This document shows, in pieces, positions 40,265 through 49,598 of a stretch of 49,684 nucleotides of DNA. Location of the stretch: contig JAAYLD010000005.1 of NCBI GenBank assembly GCA_012522015.1, positions 1 through 49,684 on the forward strand, read 5' to 3'. The notes beneath the pieces are model-generated. The model made no database searches, had not been told where the DNA came from, and was given only the letters and a program-made list of their open reading frames with translations. The translations under genes and the position numbers were made by a program. This DNA comes from Clostridiales bacterium (GTDB lineage: Bacteria > Bacillota > Clostridia > Oscillospirales > CAG-272). Each line of letters opens with the position of its first letter. Position 1 is the first letter of the stretch.

Positions 40265-41800
40265 TCAGCGCCAATAGCGAGCATAAAACGCTTCAGCCTT
40301 AGCGTTTTTTTCTGCTCGCAGCCGCGCAGCAGAGGCCTCATCCTTCTCCTTTAGATATTCATATGGATATTTTGGGTTAAATATTCGCTCAATGTAAACG
40401 TCTTGCGTGCCAAAGTCGCTGCCGCGGCGTGACACAAGCTTTGTCACAGCGCCAGCGCCGGCTGCAAAAATCGTATGTATTTCCTCCATCATAAAAACAT
40501 TGTAAAAACCCTCGTAGCCATCAAGGGTAAAACCTACATTTTCATAGTTTCCGACGGTGTTTTTTTGCTTGTAAATATAATATGGCTTGTATCCTGATTG
40601 TTTTGTCTTAATCTGTGAATAATCAACGCTTTTTCTCGCATCTTTGTGTATGCGAGCGTAAACCTGCTCACCATGACGCAAAAATTCTGATGATTTTTTA
40701 ACGCAGAAGGTGTGAACAGTCAAGTTTTCAGGATGCATATCTATTACTTTGTCAAGAGATTTTGAAAAACTAATAAAGTCCTCTCCCGGCAACCCTGCAA
40801 TAAGGTCTGTATTTATACAGTCAATGCCTGAGTTAACTGCTATCTCATATGCGCGGTAAAAATCCCTCGATGTATGGCTACGTCCGATAGCACGGAGAAC
40901 ATCGTCGTTTATCGTCTGGGTATTGACGCTGACGCGAGTAACGCCCATGCGCTTAGCAATACGAAGTTTTTCCGATGTTATAGTATCAGGGCGCCCTGCC
41001 TCAAGCGTATATTCGGACAGTAGCGAAACGTCAAGACCGCGCTCTATATGAGATAAAACGCGCTTAAGCTGCTCCTCACTGAGCACGGTGGGAGTGCCCC
41101 CTCCGATATATACAGTGGCGACACGAAGGCCAAGCGAACGTATTAGCGCAAGCTTTTCGTCAATTTCTTTACATAGCGCATCTATATACGAAGGTAAAAG
41201 CGAGAGCAGCTTCCCTGATGCATATGATACAAACGAGCAGTAAGCACAACGTGACGGGCAAAACGGTATTGAAATATAAAAACTGCAAAAACCGTCGTAA
41301 AACCCACGCGCCAGTTTCATATCAAGTGCTGCTATCTCTGTTACGAGCGCAGCTTTTTTCGGATAAACAAAGTATTCGTTGCGCAAAACACTTCTTGTTT
41401 TAGCGGGCGAAAAACTTGCACGCAGATAATCAGCGGCAACTTTAGCCGGGCGCACGCCTGTAAGTATGCCCCAAGACGGCGTATATCCTGTAAAATGCAT
41501 TCCTGCTGCAAGCAAAGCAGCACCGGCAGCCATCTTTGCCGCACGTTCGGGTGTGCGCGCCTCTGCAGGATCAAAGGCAACAGAACGCTCGATTGAAACA
41601 AGCGCCTTGCCGTCTGTTATTGTTGCGCGGGCGCGTATGACGCCACCCTCCTCTGCTGTAATATCGACCTTTATTGAAGGTTCCAAAGACTCATTTGCAG
41701 CTTTATTGCTGAATCTAACACCAGGCCATAAAGTCATGCAAAGTGACTGTATATAGTATAAATTGACGGCAGTGCCGCCGTTATTAAGGGTTACTTTCAT
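40265..41800 (-). CDS. hemZ: Coproporphyrinogen III dehydrogenase-like radical SAM protein HemZ
   Basis: A 511-residue radical SAM enzyme of the HemN/HemZ group. The [4Fe-4S] motif is CPSRCAYCSF (CX3CX2C), with IGGGTPT and the substrate loop EAGRPDTITSEKL. An N-terminal domain of about 150 residues precedes it. HemZ is implicated in anaerobic protoporphyrinogen formation, but in Clostridia without heme synthesis these proteins may serve other reactions, so the substrate is uncertain. It lies between dtd and the kinase gene, as in the relA-dtd-hemZ cluster. Confidence 0.9.
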   Translation of the reverse strand: MKVTLNNGGTAVNLYYIQSLCMTLWPGVRFSNKAANESLEPSIKVDITAEEGGVIRARATITDGKALVSIERSVAFDPAEARTPERAAKMAAGAALLAAGMHFTGYTPSWGILTGVRPAKVAADYLRASFSPAKTRSVLRNEYFVYPKKAALVTEIAALDMKLARGFYDGFCSFYISIPFCPSRCAYCSFVSYASGKLLSLLPSYIDALCKEIDEKLALIRSLGLRVATVYIGGGTPTVLSEEQLKRVLSHIERGLDVSLLSEYTLEAGRPDTITSEKLRIAKRMGVTRVSVNTQTINDDVLRAIGRSHTSRDFYRAYEIAVNSGIDCINTDLIAGLPGEDFISFSKSLDKVIDMHPENLTVHTFCVKKSSEFLRHGEQVYARIHKDARKSVDYSQIKTKQSGYKPYYIYKQKNTVGNYENVGFTLDGYEGFYNVFMMEEIHTIFAAGAGAVTKLVSRRGSDFGTQDVYIERIFNPKYPYEYLKEKDEASAARLRAEKNAKAEAFYARYWR

Positions 41801-41884
41801 ACCCTATCCCGTATCCCGTTTCAGTTTCGTCTTTTTCTTTTTGTATTAGTATTGCGTCAATATATTATACCCGAATGGGAAATA

Positions 41885-42340
41885 TTACTTTCGAGGAAGC
41901 TCGTGAGAATTAAGAGTAATGATGACAGGGCCGTCCGCTATCATTTCGATTGTCATACGCTCGCCAAACACACCATGCTGTGTTGGTATTCCGGATGAGT
42001 TCATCTCAGCTATAAACATTTCATAAAGCGGTTCGGCTACTTCTCTTGGCGCCGCGTGAGAATAATCGGGGCGCGTTCCACGCCGACAGTTAGCCTGAAG
42101 TGTGAAGTTTGATATTACAAGAGCTTCACCGCCGACATCACGAACAGAAAGGTTAAGCTTACCCGCATCATCACGGAATATGCGAAGCTTGCGAATTTTA
42201 TCAACAAGCGTGCGGACGTCAGCGTCTGTGTCATCAACTGCTATGCCAACTGCTATCATCAGCCCAGTACCGCACCGACCGACTACTTGTCCACCGACAG
42301 ACACCTCAGCACGATGAACACGTTGCAAAACAGCCTTCAT
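41885..42340 (-). CDS. dtd: D-aminoacyl-tRNA deacylase
   Basis: A 151-residue DTD that hydrolyses D-aminoacyl-tRNA and Gly-tRNA-Ala. It begins MKAVLQRVHRAEVSVGGQVVG. The usual SQFTL motif reads SNFTLQANCRRGTRP, and the cross-subunit Gly-cisPro motif is present in ADGPVII in place of the common NDGPVT. Length is normal. It is downstream of relA with a 45-base gap, the normal order in Firmicutes. Confidence 0.94.
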   Translation of the reverse strand: MKAVLQRVHRAEVSVGGQVVGRCGTGLMIAVGIAVDDTDADVRTLVDKIRKLRIFRDDAGKLNLSVRDVGGEALVISNFTLQANCRRGTRPDYSHAAPREVAEPLYEMFIAEMNSSGIPTQHGVFGERMTIEMIADGPVIITLNSHELPRK

Positions 42341-42385
42341 CTTTATTACTACCTCTGTTTTGTTACAAACTATTATTTCACAAAA

Positions 42386-44683
42386 TTAAATAAATCCACG
42401 CGTTATCTTTGTTATGTCGGATATACTCTTAAGACGCGATACTATCGACTTATAATGATTCATGTCCTTACAAGCAATTTTCAACATTATGATAATGTCG
42501 TCTTTTGTTTGCTTTTTTGTGTTTATGGCAAGAATCGACACTTTCATATCTGCAAGTATCGCCGTTATATCCGCAATAAGAGTTATGCTGTTGATTGCAT
42601 ATATTTGTAAAAGAGCTTCATAAAGCTCTCTTTCAGATGCGTCGGCGGATATATCCCAGTGAGCCGTTACCCACCTCGTTGGGTCTGCCACCGGATCACT
42701 CATAGCCGTCACGACATTCGGGCAATCACGCTTGTGAATTGAAATACCGTACCCTTTCGTAATATACCCGATGACAGGATCGCCCGGCAGAGGGTTACAG
42801 CATTTTGCGAACTTGACGGCACAACCTGTCTCACCATCGACGACAATACCGCCGGATGAACTCACCTTGCGCTGCGTTGTTTGAACGCGGTCGGTGGTCA
42901 AAACCTCCTGTGGCTGCTCAGCTTTAATTATACGTTCAAGCTCTTCCTTCAGCTTGCCCGTAACTTTCGACATTGATATGCCGCCGTACCCTAACGTGTT
43001 TAAAAGGTCATCTATGGACTGTATGCCAAGCCTGTGGGCAACGGCAAGAAGCGCTTCATTCTTTTGCGCTTCAGTGAATTCATATGGTAGTTTATCTAAC
43101 TCGCGCTTGATTTCAGCGCGTCCGACAAGAATGTTCTCAGCGCGGCGTTCACGTTTAAACCATTGTCTAATTTTGCCACGGGCTTCGCTTGTTGTGACAA
43201 TTTTCAGCCAGTCGCGGCTCGGTCCCTTTGCGCTTGGCGATGTCAGTATCTCAACAATCTCACCGTTTTTCGGAACGGAGTCAATCGGAGCGATCATTCC
43301 ATTGATTTTCGCACCAATCATCCGGTTTCCAACCTCGGAATGTATCGCATATGCAAAATCGATGACTGTTGCGCCCTGCGGCAGGGCTATTACATCGCCT
43401 TTCGGCGTGAAAACGAATGTTTCATCGTGATAAACATCAATTTTGAGCGCATTCATAAACTCGTCCGGGTCACGAGTTGCGTCTTCCGTTTCAATGAGCT
43501 TTGAAATCCAGCTGAGCTTTTGATCTATTTCTTCTTTGCTTTGCTCGCCGGTCTTATATTTCCAGTGTGCGGCAATACCGTATTCAGCGATCTGATGCAT
43601 TACCTGCGTGCGTATCTGCACCTCAAACGGTATACCATCTCGTCCGATAACAGTCGTATGAAGCGACTGATACATATTGGGCTTCGGAGTTGAAATATAA
43701 TCCTTAAAACGTCCGGGAATAGATTTATACAGCTCATGGATGATGCCGAGAACGGTATAACACTCAAGCTCCGTATCAATGATTATTCGTATTGCGTAGA
43801 AGTCATATATCTCGTCGAAGCTCTTCTTTTGGTTATACATCTTATGGTAAATGCTAAAAACAGTCTTAACACGCCCTTCAAGCGTAAATGACAAATCGTA
43901 CTGGCGGAGCTTCTCGCTGATATCCTGCTGGATGTTTTGTATAAAGTCTTTGTTCTGACCGTATTTCTTTTCTATATGCTCGTTTATCTCACGGTAACCA
44001 ATCGGGTCAAGATAAGAAAGCGCAAGATTCTCAAGCTCTTGCTTGATACGCTGTATACCAAGCCTGTGCGCAAGCGGAGCGTAGACATACATCGTCTCAA
44101 GGGCTGTAGCACGGCGCTTGCTTTCCTCAAGCGCGCCAAGAGTCCGCATATTATGCAACCGGTCGCAGAGCTTAATAAAGATAACTCGGATATCCTTCGA
44201 CATGGCAAGAAGCATCTTTCTGATGTTCTCGATGTGGATTTCCTCTTTATCCTCGACTTGAATATGAACCATCTTCGTCAAGCCATCAACAAGCTCGGCG
44301 ACGTTTTCTCCGAACATCGCTGAAATCTGCACAATGTTCGTCCTGTCGCCGCAGTCCTCTACGGTGTCATGAAGCAGAGCAGCAACAATTGAATCCGTGT
44401 CAAGGCCGAGCCATACGACAATTTGCGCGACAGCGACAGGATGGATGATATACGGCTCGCCGCTCTGCCTTAATTGAGAAGCGTGCAACCGCTTTGCATA
44501 TTCATATGCCCTTTGTATTTTGCCGTAGTCATAGTTTTTGCCGGTACTTTTGAGCGACGCGAAAAACTCGTCGCGCAAAAGATCCTCCTCATTTGCCATA
44601 ACCGCGGCATTAACCTCTTCATTTGTTATTGAGATTGTCCGACATTCGCCGGATATTTCCTTCTTTTGTGTGTTTTTTTCCAT
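42386..44683 (-). CDS. relA: Bifunctional (p)ppGpp synthetase/hydrolase RelA/SpoT
   Basis: A 765-residue Rel enzyme, the main stringent-response protein. The HD hydrolase domain has HPVAVAQIV and AALLHDTVED (H105, D106) and KLCDRLHNMRTL. The synthetase has RVKTVFSIYHKM, YDFYAIRIII and RFKDYISTPKPNMYQSLHTTV. Then TGS (about 415-475), a zinc-finger-like region CAVKFAKCCNPLPGDPVIGY and a C-terminal ACT domain. Both catalytic domains look intact. It lies 3 bases after recJ. The apt gene usually found between recJ and relA is missing. Confidence 0.97.
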   Translation of the reverse strand: MEKNTQKKEISGECRTISITNEEVNAAVMANEEDLLRDEFFASLKSTGKNYDYGKIQRAYEYAKRLHASQLRQSGEPYIIHPVAVAQIVVWLGLDTDSIVAALLHDTVEDCGDRTNIVQISAMFGENVAELVDGLTKMVHIQVEDKEEIHIENIRKMLLAMSKDIRVIFIKLCDRLHNMRTLGALEESKRRATALETMYVYAPLAHRLGIQRIKQELENLALSYLDPIGYREINEHIEKKYGQNKDFIQNIQQDISEKLRQYDLSFTLEGRVKTVFSIYHKMYNQKKSFDEIYDFYAIRIIIDTELECYTVLGIIHELYKSIPGRFKDYISTPKPNMYQSLHTTVIGRDGIPFEVQIRTQVMHQIAEYGIAAHWKYKTGEQSKEEIDQKLSWISKLIETEDATRDPDEFMNALKIDVYHDETFVFTPKGDVIALPQGATVIDFAYAIHSEVGNRMIGAKINGMIAPIDSVPKNGEIVEILTSPSAKGPSRDWLKIVTTSEARGKIRQWFKRERRAENILVGRAEIKRELDKLPYEFTEAQKNEALLAVAHRLGIQSIDDLLNTLGYGGISMSKVTGKLKEELERIIKAEQPQEVLTTDRVQTTQRKVSSSGGIVVDGETGCAVKFAKCCNPLPGDPVIGYITKGYGISIHKRDCPNVVTAMSDPVADPTRWVTAHWDISADASERELYEALLQIYAINSITLIADITAILADMKVSILAINTKKQTKDDIIIMLKIACKDMNHYKSIVSRLKSISDITKITRGFI

Positions 44684-44686
44684 AAT

Positions 44687-46885
44687 TCAATTCTGCTCGC
44701 CAGAAGATTTCTCTTTTACTCTACGGAGAAAGGTTGATTTTTCAATTGCCACCTTTGTCATAAGAGTATTATCTTCAATCTTGATTACATCAGGCTCAAT
44801 CTCTATTTTACTTATTACCTTCAGCTCGGCAAGCACATCAAGAACAAGCCTGAGCTTTATGTATCCCATCGGTCTTATTGGCGAAAGAAGCGACCTAAGA
44901 CGCCCGATGGGCATAATATTTCTGCCCATAGAAACTTCATGGCGTATAATTCTATAAACTGCTGAAAAATCCGCCCTCACCGGTATGTCATCTATAGAAG
45001 CAGGTTCGACCCCGTCGTGTATTTTATCATACAAATTCCGTGCCGCTGCCTCGAGTGCAAATTGCTTTTCGTTTTTCCGCAGAGCGCGCACGGTAAGTTG
45101 TGGGGACGCTTCGCCACGGAACACATTAACGTCAAGTGTATACATAACATCGATAAGCTCGCCGCCATAAACGCCGAGCATGTCAGGCGGACATCCAAAA
45201 CACATTGCTGTCACACATGCGCCGCCGGGTGTTTGTAGCATCATTCTTGTGTGGCGGTCACCGCTAACGCCAGAAACGGCGGAAACAAAGAAGCCGCACG
45301 TCATAAACACTGGGGATGGATTACCGACACCGCATGGCTCAAACAGTGAAAGTCCCTCGGCAAGAGATAAAGTGCATTCATCAGGCTCAATCTCGATATC
45401 GGCAGTCAAAGTAGGTTCAGCGATGATACTTTCACCATCAAATTCACAGCGGACTACATCATTTATCGCACAGCGGAAAGCCGGCAGCATTGATCGTGTC
45501 ACCGTTAAGCCTGCCGCAAGCTCGTGACCGCCATATTTGACTAAATACTCCGAGCAGCGCCCAAGCACCTCGACAAGGTTCAATCCTGCAACGCTGCGTC
45601 CGGAACCCTTTCCCTCATCGCTGGCATTCTTTTCACTGCCAGAGCCTTCAAATGTTATAAGTATTGAGGGCCGCCCGTACTTTTCAGTCACGCGGGACGC
45701 CACAATACCGATTATACCTGCGTTCCAATTCTCGTCGTCAAGAACTATGACAGTATCATTTTCAAATTCAGATGTGGATTCGATTTTTGCGTATGCTTCT
45801 TTGGCGATTTCGTTTTCAAGAAGCTGGCGCTCGCGGTTTATCTCACATAAGCGACGCGCAAGTTCGCCCGCACGCTTTGCATCATCTGTTAGAAAAAGCT
45901 CAACAGCAACTGCTGCATCGCCTATCCGTCCTGCCGCATTTATACGCGGTGCGAGCGTGTAGCTGACATACGAAGATGTAATTTTGCGCTTGCGTTCGCT
46001 GCGCCGGACACCATTCGATATGCCGTCGCTTGCTTTAATGAGCGCGCGCAAGCCGACCAGGCGCGTGTTTTCAATGCGAGCTAAACCAAGCCCGACAATC
46101 AAACGGTTTTCATCGCGAAGCGGCATAACATCGGCAATTGTGCCGATTGCAATAAGATCAATATAGTCGTTTTTAATATTAGTCGCCGCTGCAACCATAT
46201 CTCCGCCTGTACGGAGCTCTGCATCAAGCGCACATAAAAGTTTGAATACTACGCCGACACCCGCAAGATCACAAAATGGATATTTGCTATCCGCACGCCG
46301 CGGATTTATAACAGCAACGGCCTCTGGGAGTGCTTCTCTACATTCGTGATGATCCGTTACTATGACGTCACATCCAAGCTGCCTGGCGGCTTCTATCTCC
46401 TCGATTGCCGTTATGCCGGTATCAACCGTCACGATAAGCTTGCCGCCGTCTGCCGCTATGCTTTGCACGGCGTCAGTTGACATTCCATAGCCCTCGCGGC
46501 TGCGGCAAGGAATGTAATACGAAACATCGGCGCCGAGCTTGCGGAGATATAAATATAATATGCTGACCGACGTTACGCCATCGACGTCATAGTCGCCATA
46601 TATGACTATTTTCTCACCTTCATCTATTGCACGGGCAATACGCTCGATGGCAGCATCCATATCAGGAAGAAGGCGTGGGTCATGAAGCACTTCTCTGTGA
46701 GAAATGAAAATAGACGCAAGCTCCGGTGAACTGTAGCCGCGAAGGCAAAGAAGCTCCGCCGTTACCGATTGCACACCAAGTGCTGATTTTATAATATTAA
46801 CCGATACAGGATCCGGTTTTGGAAGTGTTTCCCACTTTTTATTTGATATATATTTCCTTGCACCCGATAAAATATCTTCTGTCAT
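44687..46885 (-). CDS. recJ: Single-stranded-DNA-specific exonuclease RecJ
   Basis: A 732-residue RecJ. DHH-family motifs are YGDYDVDG (D98-G103), VTVDTG (D155), VIVTDHHE (D178-H180) with a DHHA1 part further on (KYGGHELAAGLTV) and an OB-like domain. The C-terminal 130 residues are an extra domain, usual in clostridial RecJ. It resects 5' ends in repair. It lies after cdaR and is coupled to relA. A hairpin overlaps its Shine-Dalgarno site. Confidence 0.96.
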   Translation of the reverse strand: MTEDILSGARKYISNKKWETLPKPDPVSVNIIKSALGVQSVTAELLCLRGYSSPELASIFISHREVLHDPRLLPDMDAAIERIARAIDEGEKIVIYGDYDVDGVTSVSILYLYLRKLGADVSYYIPCRSREGYGMSTDAVQSIAADGGKLIVTVDTGITAIEEIEAARQLGCDVIVTDHHECREALPEAVAVINPRRADSKYPFCDLAGVGVVFKLLCALDAELRTGGDMVAAATNIKNDYIDLIAIGTIADVMPLRDENRLIVGLGLARIENTRLVGLRALIKASDGISNGVRRSERKRKITSSYVSYTLAPRINAAGRIGDAAVAVELFLTDDAKRAGELARRLCEINRERQLLENEIAKEAYAKIESTSEFENDTVIVLDDENWNAGIIGIVASRVTEKYGRPSILITFEGSGSEKNASDEGKGSGRSVAGLNLVEVLGRCSEYLVKYGGHELAAGLTVTRSMLPAFRCAINDVVRCEFDGESIIAEPTLTADIEIEPDECTLSLAEGLSLFEPCGVGNPSPVFMTCGFFVSAVSGVSGDRHTRMMLQTPGGACVTAMCFGCPPDMLGVYGGELIDVMYTLDVNVFRGEASPQLTVRALRKNEKQFALEAAARNLYDKIHDGVEPASIDDIPVRADFSAVYRIIRHEVSMGRNIMPIGRLRSLLSPIRPMGYIKLRLVLDVLAELKVISKIEIEPDVIKIEDNTLMTKVAIEKSTFLRRVKEKSSGEQN

Positions 46886-46896
46886 CTTATTGCCGT

Positions 46897-46918
46897 CCCC
46901 GCCCGAATCCGGGCGGGG
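46897..46918 (-). promoter_or_regulatory. Hairpin overlapping the recJ ribosome-binding site
   Basis: A perfect 9-bp CCCCGCCCG / CGGGCGGGG stem with a 4-base loop just upstream of recJ. The 3' arm on the transcript holds the GGGG that is the only Shine-Dalgarno-like sequence, 11 bases before the ATG. There is no T-run, so it is not a terminator for this strand. Confidence 0.7.
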
Positions 46919-46989
46919 CGCCTTTCATCGTTTTTTATATTAAATTATATTAAACCCCCGCACTATTGTTTATGTCTGTTATGATTTTT

Positions 46990-48270
46990 TTAATAAATCT
47001 TAACTTGAACGTTATATTCGCCAATTTCGTATACGACTCCGCTCGAACGTATGTTAATCTCAAGCGGAATTGTTACTACACCTGTAAATGACGATGTGTA
47101 TGAGCTGAGGTCAATTGTTACCTTAACGTTCATAGGAGAAAGAGCGAAAAGATCCGTTGCTTTGCCACGAAATGTCACATTCACTGTGTCTGACAATAGC
47201 TCATACTCGACACCGTTTGAATTGATGATATCGTCTTTATCTATGACAAGAGCCATTGTTCTGGTAGTAGTACCCACTTGACTTATGGTAACTGTTGCCG
47301 ACTGAACATTATCGACATTTTCAACTCCTTCCGGCATTGAAAGCGTGACAGTTGACACATCGACATCCTTAGTTACCTTTTTTTCGTTGATTGCCATTAT
47401 CACAATGGAGTCAAGCGCCGTTATAACCGATGCGTCACCCTTTACTTTAATTGTTTCAGGTGAAATTTTTATATCAACATTATCATCGTTAAAATAACCG
47501 TATTTGTATTCGACAGTCAGCGGAACATCCTTTTCGGCGTAAACAGGGATTTCAACTTTTGCTGTCGACGGGTTCTTGCTGACATAGGGGTTTGTCACGG
47601 TGTCGCCGTCACTATCGACAAGAGTTATATCGCAGTAAACGGTCATTGAGCTTGATACACGCTCAAGCACTGAAATTTTAGCAACGGCTCTCGATATATC
47701 CGCAAGATAGCGGGACGGTCCGGTAACAGTGACGGTATCGACGGATATAACCGGTTCCCCTAAAGAAAAGCCGGAGCCTGTTTCTAATATGAAGTTCGTA
47801 AACTCGTATCCAAGCTCAACATCAATTGATTCTTTTTTATCGATGAACACCGTAATAGTATCACTTGACATTGAAACCAGTTTCACACCGTCAGGTATAA
47901 CAGCCTTTATGTCAAGTGTATATTTTCCGGCTTCCGTTATACCGCTGACGTCTGCCATCAGTTTTATGTCGTCAGCTGTTATGTTGGAGACAAGATTCTT
48001 TCGCCCCTGAACTGTAGCGTTAATTTTTACATCATAACCGCTGTATATTGTAAGCGAATTGTCAATTTCAATCTCCTCAGAATTAATTATCGTCACAGGT
48101 ACAGATTCGATTGTTTGTTCATAATCGGGATTTTCCACGTTCATAACATAAAGCCATATAACAACAGCCGCAAGAAGGCATAAAACCTTTGCCAGATGCG
48201 CATGACGCGTGTCTGATGATGAACTGGATTTTCCAACACCCACCCGTTCTTTTTTAATTTTAGTGCGCAT
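46990..48270 (-). CDS. cdaR: YbbR-domain protein CdaR, regulator of CdaA
   Basis: A 426-residue protein: short basic cytoplasmic start, one membrane helix (about 28-46), then four YbbR repeats of about 80 residues outside the membrane (seen as repeating YxxKINATVQGRKNLVSNI, VTGPSRYLADISRAVA, VKGDASVITALDSIV and FRGKATDLFALSP). It modulates the diadenylate cyclase CdaA and in other Firmicutes is encoded with glmM; glmM is not next here. The start lies 5 bases after cdaA stop. Confidence 0.93.
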   Translation of the reverse strand: MRTKIKKERVGVGKSSSSSDTRHAHLAKVLCLLAAVVIWLYVMNVENPDYEQTIESVPVTIINSEEIEIDNSLTIYSGYDVKINATVQGRKNLVSNITADDIKLMADVSGITEAGKYTLDIKAVIPDGVKLVSMSSDTITVFIDKKESIDVELGYEFTNFILETGSGFSLGEPVISVDTVTVTGPSRYLADISRAVAKISVLERVSSSMTVYCDITLVDSDGDTVTNPYVSKNPSTAKVEIPVYAEKDVPLTVEYKYGYFNDDNVDIKISPETIKVKGDASVITALDSIVIMAINEKKVTKDVDVSTVTLSMPEGVENVDNVQSATVTISQVGTTTRTMALVIDKDDIINSNGVEYELLSDTVNVTFRGKATDLFALSPMNVKVTIDLSSYTSSFTGVVTIPLEINIRSSGVVYEIGEYNVQVKIY

Positions 48271-48275
48271 ACTGG

Positions 48276-49178
48276 TTACCTCCTCGCAGCACCGCGGCTA
48301 TTTTTTTCGTTATGGCCAGCTGTGACACGAAGCTTTCTAATACCACGCTTGCCCATGCCCGAATGCTCGTCAATTAAACAAGATTCAAGCTCGTTTATCA
48401 GTGTGCTGCTCGTGTGATTACGTGTAAGGCGCCCTTCAAATGCGGTAGAGATAATACCGGTTTCTTCTGATACAACGATAACTATCGCGTCGCTGTTTTC
48501 TGAAAGCCCAATGGCAGCCCTGTGACGCGTGCCAAGGTCCTTTATTATATCCGTGTTCATTGAAAGTGGCAAAAGACAGCCAGCAGCATATAGCCGCGTA
48601 CCACGTATTATAAGAGCGCCATCATGCAACGGAGCCTTATTGAAAAAGATATTTTTAATAAGATGAGTTGAAACCTCGGCATCTATTACAGTTCCGGTAA
48701 TAATTTGGTCACCCAGCTTTGTCGTTCGCTCAATAGCAATCAAAGCGCCGGCTTTCATATCCGCCATATCGGTCACGGCTTCCGTGACCTTACGTATCAT
48801 AACGGCAATTTCAGTCGCGCCGCGCTGCTCGCCTATTGATTTGATGCTGCGAAGTGATTCTCCACCGAGCATCTCAAGCGCTGAGCGAAGTTCCGGCTGA
48901 AACACGACGATGACGGTGATAAGACCGATCTGGTATACGTTTGTCAGTATAAAGCGCAGAGCATGCATATTTAAAACGACGCTCAACACGAGTATAAATA
49001 TATATATCAAAATGCCAAGTGCCAGCTTGCCAGCACGCCGAGCACGGATGAATTTATACACATAATAGAGCATCAGTGCGACAACAAGAACATCAAGAAT
49101 GTCGGAAATCCTAACAGAGGTCAATGTCGACCAAATATCCGACGCCAGATCCGATATCCAGTTTTCTATGGTTTTCAC
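48276..49178 (-). CDS. cdaA: Diadenylate cyclase CdaA
   Basis: A 300-residue DisA_N-domain enzyme that makes c-di-AMP, which controls K+ and cell-wall homeostasis. Three N-terminal helices (about 28-95) anchor it, then the catalytic domain has APLHDGA (D186-A188) and GTRHRAA (R218-R220). The C-terminus is basic. It starts at GTG 49178; an in-frame stop lies two codons before, so the start is fixed. A long leader of about 115 bases and a strong promoter precede it. Confidence 0.95.
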   Translation of the reverse strand: MKTIENWISDLASDIWSTLTSVRISDILDVLVVALMLYYVYKFIRARRAGKLALGILIYIFILVLSVVLNMHALRFILTNVYQIGLITVIVVFQPELRSALEMLGGESLRSIKSIGEQRGATEIAVMIRKVTEAVTDMADMKAGALIAIERTTKLGDQIITGTVIDAEVSTHLIKNIFFNKAPLHDGALIIRGTRLYAAGCLLPLSMNTDIIKDLGTRHRAAIGLSENSDAIVIVVSEETGIISTAFEGRLTRNHTSSTLINELESCLIDEHSGMGKRGIRKLRVTAGHNEKNSRGAARR

Positions 49179-49292
49179 CTGTCAATCACCATCCTCGTCA
49201 CGTGTCACGGCATATAAGAACAGCTATAAAATTCGACCTTGGCGGCTCGACCTCCTCACAGTCAGCAAAACACGTGCCGAATAATACATTAT

Positions 49293-49321
49293 ATTATAGC
49301 ATGACAACAATTGTTTTTCAA
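49293..49321 (-). promoter_or_regulatory. SigA promoter of cdaA-cdaR
   Basis: TTGAAA, 17 bases, TATAAT on the minus strand, about 115 bases upstream of the cdaA GTG. Confidence 0.85.
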
Positions 49322-49536
49322 ACTATTTGTTTATGTTTAATATATGTATTGTCTATAAAAACTTATAATTTATGACGGTTGTGGTTTAAAAAATAGCTTA
49401 AAATAATCTAAATAGTTAAAATAAGGCTGTTGCCGGCATCCTCATCTTATGGAAGGGTTTAATATTTCAACTTCCCGTGCCCGGTCATTAAGTATGATCA
49501 TATTATCATGTATGTTCATATTATTATGCAAAATCA
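49322..49536. other. AT-rich intergenic region between divergent promoters, no gene seen
   Basis: The whole stretch without a well-supported gene runs from 49179 to 49598: the cdaA leader and promoter, this AT-rich part, and the promoter of the last gene. I see no RNA gene or repeat here. An open frame from ATG 49453 continues in frame into the last gene but has no ribosome-binding site. Confidence 0.6.
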
Positions 49537-49565
49537 TTGACAAAAAGTCTGCGTTCAGGTACAAT
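49537..49565 (+). promoter_or_regulatory. SigA promoter of the right-edge gene
   Basis: TTGACA, 17 bases, TACAAT on the plus strand, 33 bases before the ATG. Confidence 0.85.
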
Positions 49566-49598
49566 GATTTTGGCGATATGCTTCAAATGGAGGTTGAA

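Noticed and set aside
49179-49292. c-di-AMP riboswitch (ydaO) or leader peptide in the cdaA leader
   Set aside because: No ydaO core is recognisable, and the only short frame is an eight-codon run without support.
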